A stretch of DNA of 64,000 nt from an uncultured Prevotellaceae bacterium (GTDB taxonomy: Bacteria > Bacteroidota > Bacteroidia > Bacteroidales > Bacteroidaceae). Numbering within the stretch: the first letter of the stretch is position 1; each line of letters starts with the position of its first letter. Under the pieces are notes generated by a model, which was given only the letters and a program-made list of their open reading frames with translations, searched no databases and had not been told where the DNA came from. The position numbers were made by a program, and so were the translations under genes. Of the stretch, positions 8,415 to 15,251 are shown one piece after another. The DNA lies in assembly GCA_900313615.1 (NCBI GenBank), contig OMRP01000009.1:62001-126000 (forward strand). The letters run 5' to 3'.

Positions 8415-8875
8415 ATCACTTTGTGAAAGAGTTTGGCGAGGGCTTTGACCGTATCTGTCGTGAACAGGAGGCTAATGGTGCAAATGTCCCATCTTTCAGG
8501 ACTGACGAGTTCATATTGAAGATCACGGTACCGAAGGTAGCAGAAAACGTACAGAAGCAAACTGGAAACGTAACAGAAAACAGTGGAAAGGTAGCAGAAA
8601 ACCATAATAAGGTAGCAGAAAAGGTAGCAGAAAATCATAGCAAAGTCACAGAAAAGTTGAGAGAAAAGGCTGCTGCATTAGGAGAGACATTAACAGCTAA
8701 TCGGGTCAAGATACTAGAACTGATGATTGAAGATCCTTATATATCGAGAGCTGACTTGGCAAATAATGTTGGAATTAGCGAAACTTCGATTTACCGCAAC
8801 ATCGAAGCCATGCGTGGCAAGTATCTCCGTCGTGTTGGTCCCGATAAAGGTGGTTTTTGGGAGATAATAATGTAA
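8415..8875 (+). pseudogene. 3' fragment of the interrupted ATP-binding regulator, with a KVAEN repeat linker and a C-terminal winged helix
   Basis: The fragment continues the ATPase as HFVKEFGEGFDRICREQEA, then FILKITVPKV. It then has a low-complexity linker built from KVAEN/KVTE-like units (8528-8667), and ends in a winged-helix/HTH domain (NRVKILELMIEDPYISRADLANNVGISETSIYR). The frame matches the upstream fragment exactly if the IS and one target copy are removed. Relatives often show a variable VTEN-type linker before the HTH, which agrees with the assignment. It is probably not expressed as a useful protein, having lost its start. Confidence 0.85.
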
Positions 8876-8934
8876 ACTCTAATGACCAAGCATAACAGGG
8901 GTCAGCGGATAAACCTGGTTGGCGGGCTGCCCGG

Positions 8935-9939
8935 TCAAGAGTAAAGTTTAGAGAGTCTGTACATGAAGAACTTGATGTCCGTGACTCCTCTGAACTGTGT
9001 CCTGAATGCCTTGATTTTTGCGTTGAACGACTCAGCCGATGCGTTGGTGAGCCTTTGTTGGAAATAGTTGATGATGGTGGTGTTGTGATTCTCGAATGTC
9101 TCCAGTACCCTGTTGAACTCCCTGTCTCCGAAGTCCTCCACCTTGTTGTACCATCTGGCGAGGTTCAGCCTTGCCTGTTCCGGTCTGGACTTCCTGTTGA
9201 AGATGTCGACCAGCTGCAGGAAGATGTCATATGCCTGCTCCAACCGGGGGAACTGCCTGAAGAGGATTTTCGCCCTCCTCTTCTGCTGCTCATTCCACTT
9301 TGACTTGTGCTTGAGTATGATGTGCCTGGCGCGTGCCATGATTTGCGGCATGGTCTCTCCGTTTTCCATTCTTTTCGGTTCCCATGCGCCGATGAGTTCC
9401 CTCTCTTCCTTTGTCCGTGCTGCCCTGCGTGCCTCCCTGTGCTCGCGGATGGCCTTGTTCTCCGCGTCGAGCACCTCCCAGCGGTAGCGCAGCCTCAGCT
9501 GGTCGACGGCCTCCGAGATGAGCTGCTGGACGTGGAAGCGGTCGTTGACGAGCCTTGCCTTCGGGAACGAGGTGCGCACGGTGAGCATCATGGCCGAGGA
9601 CAGGTCGGTGGTCACGTCGGTTACCTCCAGGCGCTTCCGCAGCGGGATCTTCCCGAGCACCGAGGAGACCGTGTCGGTGGACACGCCGCGCACCATCGCC
9701 ACCAACGCCCCGGAGCGGCCATGGGCGGCCTTGTTCGTCAGCACGGTGTAGACCTCGCCGTTGCTCAGGCATGTCTCGTCGAGACTCAGCGAGGGGCCTA
9801 TGTTGCCGGGGAACAGGATGTAGCGCTCGGCGTGGCCGAGCTGTTTCCAAGAGCGGTAGTCGCTGATGACCTCCTTGTACTGCTTGCGCAGTGTCTGACC
9901 GTTCAGGCCGTTGCGGGCGGCAAGCGTGGATATGCTCAC
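8935..9939 (-). CDS. ISAon1-family (ISL3) transposase, catalytic part
   Basis: The 334 residues from a GTG at 9939 contain the ISL3 DDE_Tnp region: SLSLDETCLSNGEVYTVLTN with the first acidic residue, TTDLSSAMMLTVRTSFPKA with the next, VNDRFHVQQL, and a C-terminal NASAESFNAKIKAF with the final Glu. In ISAon1 elements this is the second of two frames. Its reading frame lies +1 relative to the upstream ORF (9950-10300), and it opens just after a T6A4 run near 9962-9972. A fused protein could therefore arise by frameshifting or slippage. The ORF itself is intact. Confidence 0.88.
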   Translation of the reverse strand: MSISTLAARNGLNGQTLRKQYKEVISDYRSWKQLGHAERYILFPGNIGPSLSLDETCLSNGEVYTVLTNKAAHGRSGALVAMVRGVSTDTVSSVLGKIPLRKRLEVTDVTTDLSSAMMLTVRTSFPKARLVNDRFHVQQLISEAVDQLRLRYRWEVLDAENKAIREHREARRAARTKEERELIGAWEPKRMENGETMPQIMARARHIILKHKSKWNEQQKRRAKILFRQFPRLEQAYDIFLQLVDIFNRKSRPEQARLNLARWYNKVEDFGDREFNRVLETFENHNTTIINYFQQRLTNASAESFNAKIKAFRTQFRGVTDIKFFMYRLSKLYS

Positions 9940-9949
9940 GGGGGTGGAC

Positions 9950-10300
9950 TCAATCTCCCTCTTTTAAAAAAGTGACGAACTCGGCGTTCAGCCGCGTCTC
10001 GTCGAACTCGGACAAGTCCCAGTCATAGCTGAATATCTCGCCGGTGGACTTGTCAAGCCACTTGCGCTTGCGCACATGGAGGTACGTCGCACGACCGCGG
10101 ATGGGGAAGTCCTGGATGCAATGGTAGGGGCCGAAGCCGTGGGAGATGACGGAGGAGTTGCGCTTGTCCTCACGCATCTGGAACTTCTTCTCGTCAAGCC
10201 AGATGTCGAAACGGACATCCGTCTTCTCAAAATTGACTACATCGAAGTTGTCTATAAGCACATCGGGGAGAATGGCACGCAATAGGATTTCTGATTTCAT
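9950..10300 (-). CDS. ISAon1-family transposase N-terminal protein
   Basis: From the ATG at 10300 the product is 116 residues (MKSEILLRAILPDVL...), ending ...AEFVTFLKEGD. It contains FGPYHCIQDFPIRGRATYLHVRKRKW, the zinc-finger-less N-terminal region of ISAon1-type ISL3 transposases that precedes the DDE frame. The stop lies 10 bases before the GTG start of the catalytic ORF. It presumably supplies the DNA-binding part, alone or as a frameshift fusion. Confidence 0.82.
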   Translation of the reverse strand: MKSEILLRAILPDVLIDNFDVVNFEKTDVRFDIWLDEKKFQMREDKRNSSVISHGFGPYHCIQDFPIRGRATYLHVRKRKWLDKSTGEIFSYDWDLSEFDETRLNAEFVTFLKEGD

Positions 10301-10340
10301 GCCACAAAGGTAACAAATTACTCTTGACCGGGCAAGCCAC

Positions 10341-10367
10341 ACCTTGTAAATCAACGACTTACAAGGT
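10341..10367. terminator. hairpin downstream of tRNA-Leu
   Basis: ACCTTGTAA (10341-10349) pairs perfectly with TTACAAGGT (10359-10367) around a 9-base loop. It lies 8 bases beyond the 3' end of the leftward tRNA-Leu and touches the end of the ISL3 element. There is no T-run, so it is a weak terminator candidate or a processing hairpin. Confidence 0.4.
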
Positions 10368-10375
10368 GCTTGCGG

Positions 10376-10457
10376 TACCCAGAGCCGGGGTCGAACCGGC
10401 ACGGGTTGCCCCACTGGTGTTTGAGACCAGCGCGTCTACCGATTCCGCCATCTGGGC
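10376..10457 (-). tRNA. tRNA-Leu (anticodon CAA)
   Basis: On the minus strand the gene starts GCCCAGATGGCGGAATCGG and ends GGTTCGACCCCGGCTCTGGGTA. The acceptor stem GCCCAGA pairs with TCTGGGT. The anticodon arm CTGGT-CTCAAAC-ACCAG places CAA at positions 34-36, reading UUG codons. The short variable arm region and the D-loop GG fit a class II Leu tRNA. No complete CCA is encoded (ACCG follows). It has a textbook Bacteroidetes promoter at 10471-10501. The defence island and two IS elements lie immediately downstream, a common integration setting. Confidence 0.93.
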
Positions 10458-10470
10458 TTCAAAAGCGGTG

Positions 10471-10501
10471 CAAAGGTACAACTATTTTCTGAAATTGCAA
10501 A
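10471..10501 (-). promoter_or_regulatory. Bacteroidetes promoter for tRNA-Leu
   Basis: On the minus strand a -33 TTTG (10498-10501) is followed after 19 bases by the -7 box TACCTTTG (10471-10478). The tRNA starts 14 bases further on. This matches the TTTG-N19-21-TAnnTTTG consensus exactly. Confidence 0.85.
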
Positions 10502-10520
10502 TTTTTTGAAAGGTAATTAT

Positions 10521-10982
10521 GGGAAAATTAAAAAATTAAAGAATTAAAAAATTAAAAGATTAAAGAATTAAAAAGAGGTTGGGGCAGAATTAAACAAACC
10601 ACCACTTGGGAAAAAAATTAAAAAATTAAAAGATTAAAGAATTAAAAAGAGGTTGGGACAGTTTTTGACAAACCCTTGGGAAAATTAAAAAATTAAAAGA
10701 TTAAAGAATTAAAAAGAGGTTGGGGCAGAATTAAACAAACCACCCCCTGGGAAAATTAAAAAATTAAAAAATTAAAAGATTAAAGAATTAAAAGATTAAA
10801 GAATTAAAAGATTAAAGAATTAAAAAGAGGTTGGGACAGTTTTTGACAAACCACCCCCTGGGAAAATTAAAAAATTAAAGAATTAAAAGATTAAAAAATT
10901 AGAAAAGAGGTTGGGACAGTTTTTGACAAACCCTTGGGAAAATTAAAAAATTAAAAGATTAGAAAATTAAAAGATTAGAAAA
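10521..10982. repeat. AT-rich minisatellite with six GAGGTTGGG-type units
   Basis: This gap between tRNA-Leu and manC (10458-11112) holds no gene. It consists of runs of AAATTAAAAGATTAAAG-like words alternating with GAGGTTGGG(G/A)CAG boxes at 10575, 10649, 10716, 10827, 10907 and 10983. Two spacer types alternate after the box: CAGAATTAAACAAACCACC and CAGTTTTTGACAAACC, each ending in CTTGGG or CCTGGG. Units vary in length (about 67-111 bp), mostly by the number of ATTAAAAG words. Confidence 0.9.
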
Positions 10983-11112
10983 GAGGTTGGGACGATAGCT
11001 GAATCGTCAAAATGTGGAATAATTTGTTTATTTGTCATAAAAAAATACTAAATCCTTGTTTCTGTCGTTTATTATTCGTAACTTCGTACTCTGAAAGCCT
11101 AAATAAGACTAC

Positions 11113-12201
11113 ATGAACAACCAACAATACTACTGCGTCATTCTCGCCGGTGGAAAAGGAAAGAGACTATGGCCCTGCAGCCGGCAAAACACCCCCAAAC
11201 AATTCATTGATTTTTTCGGTACTGGACGTACCCAGTTGCAACAGACCTTCGACCGCTTCGCGAAATTCATCCCGAAGGAAAACTTCTTCGTGTGTACGAA
11301 CCACGAATATGAACCGACGGTGGCAGAGCAGTTGCCCGACGTGAACAAAGACAACATCTTGGCGGAGCCCGTGAACCGCAACACGGCACCCAGCGTGGCC
11401 TGGGCCTGCTACCGCATCAAAAAGCAGTGTCCCAAAGCATGCGTCATCGTGGCTCCCTCTGACCAGGCGGTGCTCGACATCGACACTTTCGTGAGCGACA
11501 TCACAGGAGCCATGGATTTCGTGGCCGACCATGATGTGCTCGTGGCACTGGGCATCATCCCTTCAAGACCTGAACCTGGCTACGGATATATCCAAGTAGG
11601 TGAGGCTGCTCCCCACCAAGGGATGTATCACGTGAAGTCGTTTACGGAGAAACCTGAGCGTGACTTTGCGCGGGTGTTCATGGAAAGTGGGGAATTCTAC
11701 TGGAACACAGGTATCTTCTTGGCCAATGTGCAGACATTCATCGACTGTTTCTCGCATAATTTCCCCGTCGTGTTCCGTAATGTCGACAAAGACGACATCC
11801 ATCTGACGGTGGCCGAGGAGCATGACTATGTGCATGAACATTTCCCCGTCTATCCCAACACGTCAATGGACGAATGCGTCCTTGAAAAAAGCGACAATGT
11901 GTATGTGCTGCATTGTAACTTCGGATGGGCCGACATGGGCACATGGCATTCCATCTACGAGGCCATGAGCAAGGGAGAAGGCGACAATGTGGTGCTCAAC
12001 TCACACGTTATCATGGACGACTGCCACGGCAATATCATCAAACTGCCGGAAGGCCGTCTGGGTGTGTTCAACGGTCTGGAAGGATTTATCGTGGCCGAAG
12101 AAGGCAACATCCTGTTTATCTGCAAGAAAGGCGACTCGTCGGCGATGATTCGCAAATACGTGAACGAGGTGCAGATACAGTTAGGAGAGGAGTATGTATA
12201 A
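11113..12201 (+). CDS. manC: mannose-1-phosphate guanylyltransferase
   Basis: The enzyme makes GDP-mannose from mannose-1-phosphate and GTP, the precursor for surface glycans and, via GDP-fucose, for fucosylated structures. The 362-residue protein opens with the nucleotide-binding loop ILAGGKGKRLWPCSR and continues with PKQF, PSDQAVLDI, PEPGYGYIQVG, FTEKP and FYWNTGIFL, all hallmarks of the ManC/GMP pyrophosphorylase domain. It lacks the C-terminal phosphomannose isomerase cupin of longer ManC proteins. The length is normal for the single-domain Bacteroidetes form. It stands alone, followed by G-rich repeats and a strong bidirectional terminator. Confidence 0.95.
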   Translation: MNNQQYYCVILAGGKGKRLWPCSRQNTPKQFIDFFGTGRTQLQQTFDRFAKFIPKENFFVCTNHEYEPTVAEQLPDVNKDNILAEPVNRNTAPSVAWACYRIKKQCPKACVIVAPSDQAVLDIDTFVSDITGAMDFVADHDVLVALGIIPSRPEPGYGYIQVGEAAPHQGMYHVKSFTEKPERDFARVFMESGEFYWNTGIFLANVQTFIDCFSHNFPVVFRNVDKDDIHLTVAEEHDYVHEHFPVYPNTSMDECVLEKSDNVYVLHCNFGWADMGTWHSIYEAMSKGEGDNVVLNSHVIMDDCHGNIIKLPEGRLGVFNGLEGFIVAEEGNILFICKKGDSSAMIRKYVNEVQIQLGEEYV

Positions 12202-12204
12202 GAA

Positions 12205-12325
12205 CCTCCCCCTAGCCCCCTCCGTGGGAGGATACCTCTCCCTGGCCCCCTCCGAAGGAGGGGGGGAAGCAAACAGAGAAGGGATACCTCCCCCTAGCCC
12301 CCTCCGAAGGAAGGGGGGAAGCAAA
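12205..12325. repeat. CCCCCTCCGAAGGAGGGGG-type interspersed repeat, three units
   Basis: Three units of CCCTAGCCCCCTCCG(A/T)(A/G)GGAGG type follow the manC stop. The CCTCCGAAGGAGG cores are self-complementary. The same family recurs at the clpA 3' end (19940-19975), inside the lipoprotein gene at 61713-61811, and at 61975-62003. Confidence 0.85.
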
Positions 12326-12341
12326 CAAGAACAAATAGAAC

Positions 12342-12378
12342 AAAAAAAGTCCTGTAAGATTGCTTACAGGACTTTTTT
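12342..12378. terminator. bidirectional intrinsic terminator between manC and the HIT gene
   Basis: AGTCCTGTAAG (12348-12358) pairs with CTTACAGGACT (12363-12373) around ATTG. It is preceded by A7 and followed by T6, so it can stop transcripts from both convergent genes. Confidence 0.95.
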
Positions 12379-12417
12379 ATGATGGGGCTGAATCTTGTTT
12401 ACGATAGGGTTTGAATC

Positions 12418-12816
12418 TTACAGACTGAGGAAGGCTTCGTTGATACGGCGGGCGGCATCGGCCATCTCCTCGTCGCTCAACTTCAACTTTGGATTGGAGA
12501 AGAGCATGTCTTTCTCGCTCTGCATGGGAATGAGATGGATATGCGCATGAGGCACTTCCAACCCGAGCACCGCCATGCCCACTTTTACGCAGGGGAAAGC
12601 CATCTTGATGGCCTGTGCCACTTTCTTGGCAAAGACGTGATATTCGGCCGTCTCCTCATCGGTGAGGTCAAAGATATAATCCACTTCCCTGCGGGGAATG
12701 ACCAACGTATGGCCTTTCACCAAGGGGTTGATGTCGAGAAAAGCATAGAACTTGTCGTTTTCAGCGCATTTATAGGAGGGAATCTCTCCTGCTGCTATTT
12801 TTGAAAAGATGGTCAT
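12418..12816 (-). CDS. HIT family nucleotide hydrolase/transferase
   Basis: The 132-residue protein (MTIFSKIAAGEIPSYK...) has the histidine triad HAHIHLIP near residue 96 and the N-terminal FSKIAAGEIPSYKCAEND signature of HINT-type proteins. These hydrolyse purine nucleotide phosphoramidates such as AMP-lysine. The longer ORF to 12924 runs into greA and lacks family homology, so the ATG at 12816 was chosen. It lies downstream of greA on the same strand with 43 bases between them, and the two are likely co-transcribed. Confidence 0.93.
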   Translation of the reverse strand: MTIFSKIAAGEIPSYKCAENDKFYAFLDINPLVKGHTLVIPRREVDYIFDLTDEETAEYHVFAKKVAQAIKMAFPCVKVGMAVLGLEVPHAHIHLIPMQSEKDMLFSNPKLKLSDEEMADAARRINEAFLSL

Positions 12817-12859
12817 AAGGAAGGGAAAATTGTGAAAAATGAATAATAGAGGGATGATT

Positions 12860-13324
12860 TTAATAAGAGATTTTGTCGATGCGGATTTTGATGGTTCCGC
12901 TGGGTATCCGTATCTCCACCTCATCGCCTACTTTTTTATTGAGCAGTCCTTGGGCGATAGGCGTCTTGATGGAAATCTTTCCTTCACGTAGGTTGGCCTC
13001 GTTCTCACTAACGATAGTGTAGGCCATCTTCGTCTTGGTGGTCAGGTTGGTCATCTCCACCTTGGAGAGAATCTGCACAGCATCATTGCTCAGGCGTGAC
13101 GTGTCAACAATCTTCGCCTCGGCGATGGTCATTTTCAACCGGTTGATTTTATCTTCAAGGTGTGCCTGTGCCTCTTTGGCGGCATCATATTCCGAATTTT
13201 CACTCAAATCGCCCTTGTCGCGTGCCTCGGCAATGGCTGCTGATGCTTTCGGCCGTTCCACGGACTCCAGACGTACTAATTCGGCCACGAGTTTATCATA
13301 GCCTTCCTGTGACATGTATGACAT
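12860..13324 (-). CDS. greA: transcription elongation factor GreA
   Basis: GreA rescues backtracked RNA polymerase by stimulating transcript cleavage. The 154-residue protein has the N-terminal coiled coil with the acidic tip (ARDKGDLSENSEYDAAKE), followed by the C-terminal FKBP-like domain (TPIAQGLLNKKVGDEVEIRIPSG). Length and motifs are standard. A consensus promoter lies at 13444-13474, and a terminator-like hairpin sits inside the leader between the promoter and the start codon. Confidence 0.97.
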   Translation of the reverse strand: MSYMSQEGYDKLVAELVRLESVERPKASAAIAEARDKGDLSENSEYDAAKEAQAHLEDKINRLKMTIAEAKIVDTSRLSNDAVQILSKVEMTNLTTKTKMAYTIVSENEANLREGKISIKTPIAQGLLNKKVGDEVEIRIPSGTIKIRIDKISY

Positions 13325-13364
13325 AATCGTATTTCTTTTAGTTAACAGTTTGACAAAGCAAGCA

Positions 13365-13405
13365 AAAAAACTAAGAATTCCGACATCTTTTGATGGCGTC
13401 GGAAT
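13365..13405 (-). terminator. terminator-like hairpin in the greA leader
   Basis: On the minus strand ATTCCGAC (13405-13398) pairs with GTCGGAAT (13384-13377). An inner ATC-AAAA-GAT helix and a 3-base bulge lie inside it. TTAG and then seven T residues follow, ahead of the greA start at 13324. This is the form of an intrinsic terminator or attenuator. Confidence 0.6.
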
Positions 13406-13443
13406 CCTATCATCCTAATTGCTGTACTTAATAATTTCGATTG

Positions 13444-13474
13444 CAAAAGTAATGTATTTTCTGGAACATTCCAA
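13444..13474 (-). promoter_or_regulatory. greA promoter
   Basis: On the minus strand a -33 TTG (13472-13474) is followed after 20 bases by the -7 box TACTTTTG (13444-13451). The predicted start point is about 13440, giving a leader of about 115 bases that includes the hairpin. Confidence 0.7.
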
Positions 13475-13534
13475 TTTTTTCATGTTAAAAGTTGAATAAT
13501 TTCCAAATCCTTTGTATTTTTGCAAAACGTGAAC

Positions 13535-13770
13535 TTGAAAAAAGGTAAAAGGGTAAAAAAGTAAAAAGGTAAAAAAGTGAATTGTGAAAAGTGAAAAATC
13601 TTGGGCGGAGTAATGTCCATTTTAACTTCCACTTTAACTTCCATGAGCGAAGCGAATTAACTTCCACTTTAACTCCCTATTAAAAAAACTTCCATGAGCG
13701 AAGCGAATTAACTTCCACTTTAACTCCCTATTAAAGAATAACTTCCAATTTAGCTCCCTATTTAACTTCA
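13535..13770. repeat. interspersed repeat block (AAAAAGGTAAAA words and TTCCACTTTAACTCC words)
   Basis: The 13325-13782 gap contains, after the greA promoter, a run of AAAAGGTAAAAAAGT words (13540-13600). Two copies follow of a module TTCCATGAGCGAAGCGAATT flanked by ACTTCCACTTTAACTCCC words (13618-13670 and 13670-13730). A degenerate tail leads up to the next gene. The same module recurs at 47274-47345, 50398-50460 and 54240-54300. Confidence 0.88.
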
Positions 13771-13782
13771 GATATATAATCT

Positions 13783-15069
13783 ATGATGACACAAGAGAAG
13801 AAAGAAGCGATTATCCGACTTATCAAGCATCAGGTGGTGCCCGCCGTAGGATGCACCGAACCCGCCGCCGTCGCCCTCGGCGTGGCCAAAGCCACTGAGC
13901 TTTTGGGTTGCACGCCCGAGCAGATACATATATGGCTTAGCGCCAACATGCTGAAGAATGCTATGGGCGTAGGCATTCCCGGCACAGGGATGATAGGACT
14001 GCCCATCGCCGTGGCCCTGGGAGCCTTGGTGGGCAAGTCGGAATACGGTCTGGAGGTGCTGCGCGACGTGGACCGCAAGGCTGTTGAGCGTGGCAAGGCA
14101 TTTATCGACGAGGGACGCATCCACATCGCTTTGGAGGAGGACGACCCCGACAAACTCTATATCCGAGTGCTGTGCCAAGCCAATGGTCATGAGTCAGAGA
14201 TTGTCATCAAAGGAGAACATACCCGCTTCGTCTTCCTTCGTCACGACAACGAAGTAACTCTCGACGAGCGACACCATGAGACGGCACAGGAACAAGAAGA
14301 GGAGACATCGCTCACCCTGCGCGAGGTGTATGAGTTTGCCCACCATACCGACATCGACGAATTGCGCTTCATACTCGAGGCCAAGAAACTGAACGAGGAA
14401 GCGGCGCGCATCGGCCTACGTGACAACTACGGCCACGAACTGGGCAAGACGATGTGCAGTCCGTTGGGCAAGGGCATCATGGGCGACAGCATCTTCTCAA
14501 AGATTCTCAGTGTCACCAGTTGTGCCTGCGACGCCCGTATGGCGGGAGCCAAGATTCCCGTCATGAGCAACAGCGGAAGTGGCAACCAAGGCATCTGCGC
14601 CACCATGCCCGTGGTGGTGTTTGCCGAAGAGAACCACAACACCGAGGAGGAACTGATACGCGCCCTCATCCTGAGCAACCTGACCGCCATCTATATGAAA
14701 CAAAGTCTGGGTCCCCTCTCCGCCCTCTGCGGATGCGTGGTGGCCAGTACAGGCAGCAGTTGCGGCATCACCTACCTGATGGGAGGCTCCTACGAGCAGG
14801 TGTCGTTCTCGGTGAAGAACATGATTGCCAACCTCACGGGCATGATCTGCGACGGAGCGAAACCCAGTTGCGCACTGAAACTGACCACTGGCGTTGGCAC
14901 CGCCGTGATGAGTGCCATGCTGGCCATCCAACACCGTTATGTGAGTAGCGTGGAAGGTATCATCGACGATGATGTGGACAAGAGCATCCACAACCTCACC
15001 TCCATCGGCAGCAAGGGTATGGATGAAACCGACCGCTTCGTACTTGACATCATGACGGGGAAGGGGTGA
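13783..15069 (+). CDS. L-serine dehydratase alpha / L-cysteine desulfidase family protein (UPF0597, CyuA-like)
   Basis: The 428-residue protein belongs to the family that uses a [4Fe-4S] cluster to eliminate the side chain of L-cysteine (to pyruvate, sulfide and ammonia) or L-serine. It shows VVPAVGCTEPAAVALG near the N-terminus, SVTSCACDARMAGAKIP, NSGSGNQGICATMPV, and a C-terminal pair in LCGCVVASTGSSCGITYLMGG. These cysteines are the expected cluster ligands. Length matches YhaM/CyuA. Two adjacent ATG codons (13783, 13786) could start it. The substrate cannot be settled from sequence. It stands alone between repeat blocks. Confidence 0.88.
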   Translation: MMTQEKKEAIIRLIKHQVVPAVGCTEPAAVALGVAKATELLGCTPEQIHIWLSANMLKNAMGVGIPGTGMIGLPIAVALGALVGKSEYGLEVLRDVDRKAVERGKAFIDEGRIHIALEEDDPDKLYIRVLCQANGHESEIVIKGEHTRFVFLRHDNEVTLDERHHETAQEQEEETSLTLREVYEFAHHTDIDELRFILEAKKLNEEAARIGLRDNYGHELGKTMCSPLGKGIMGDSIFSKILSVTSCACDARMAGAKIPVMSNSGSGNQGICATMPVVVFAEENHNTEEELIRALILSNLTAIYMKQSLGPLSALCGCVVASTGSSCGITYLMGGSYEQVSFSVKNMIANLTGMICDGAKPSCALKLTTGVGTAVMSAMLAIQHRYVSSVEGIIDDDVDKSIHNLTSIGSKGMDETDRFVLDIMTGKG

Positions 15070-15200
15070 GGATTGTTGAATTTTGAATGTTGAATGTTGA
15101 ATTGTCGCTAACGCGATGACGAATGAAGAGTGACGAATGAGGAATGAGAGGTGACGAGTGAGAAGTGAGAGGTGAGGATATAACGTAAAACGTTATAACG
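15070..15200. repeat. interspersed repeat block (TTTTGAATGTTGAAT words with a central mini-hairpin)
   Basis: After the stop codon come GAATTTTGAATGTTGAAT words, then TCGCTAACGCGA (15105-15116), which can fold as TCGC-taac-GCGA, then ACGAATGAAGAGTGACGAATGAG words. Related blocks with a different but still paired centre are at 49500-49560 and 53030-53172. Confidence 0.8.
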
Positions 15201-15251
15201 AAATAACGAAAGAAAGAAGATAATAACGAAAAAACGAGAGAAAAGAAACTG

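Larger units (their letters stand above)
8921..10343. mobile_element. ISAon1-type ISL3-family insertion sequence
   Basis: A perfect 17-bp inverted repeat, TGCCCGGTCAAGAGTAA, is at 8928-8944 and in reverse complement at 10318-10334. It brackets two leftward transposase frames (8935-9939 and 9950-10300). Outside the perfect core the ends diverge, so the outer limits given here (GG-rich ends) are approximate. I see no 8-bp target duplication. Either the true ends differ or one flank was rearranged. The inner part is visibly richer in G+C than the surrounding DNA, fitting acquisition from outside. Confidence 0.8.

Noticed and set aside
9307..9975. 222-codon plus-strand frame over the ISL3 transposase
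   Set aside because: High G+C makes long spurious frames. The transposase on the minus strand has clear family motifs.
10521..10982. Possible CRISPR array
   Set aside because: The units are direct and fairly regular, but the 'spacers' are low-complexity AT words that themselves repeat, and no cas genes are present.
12816..12924. N-terminal extension of the HIT protein
   Set aside because: The extra 36 residues overlap the greA 3' end and lack family similarity. The ATG at 12816 begins the HINT signature.
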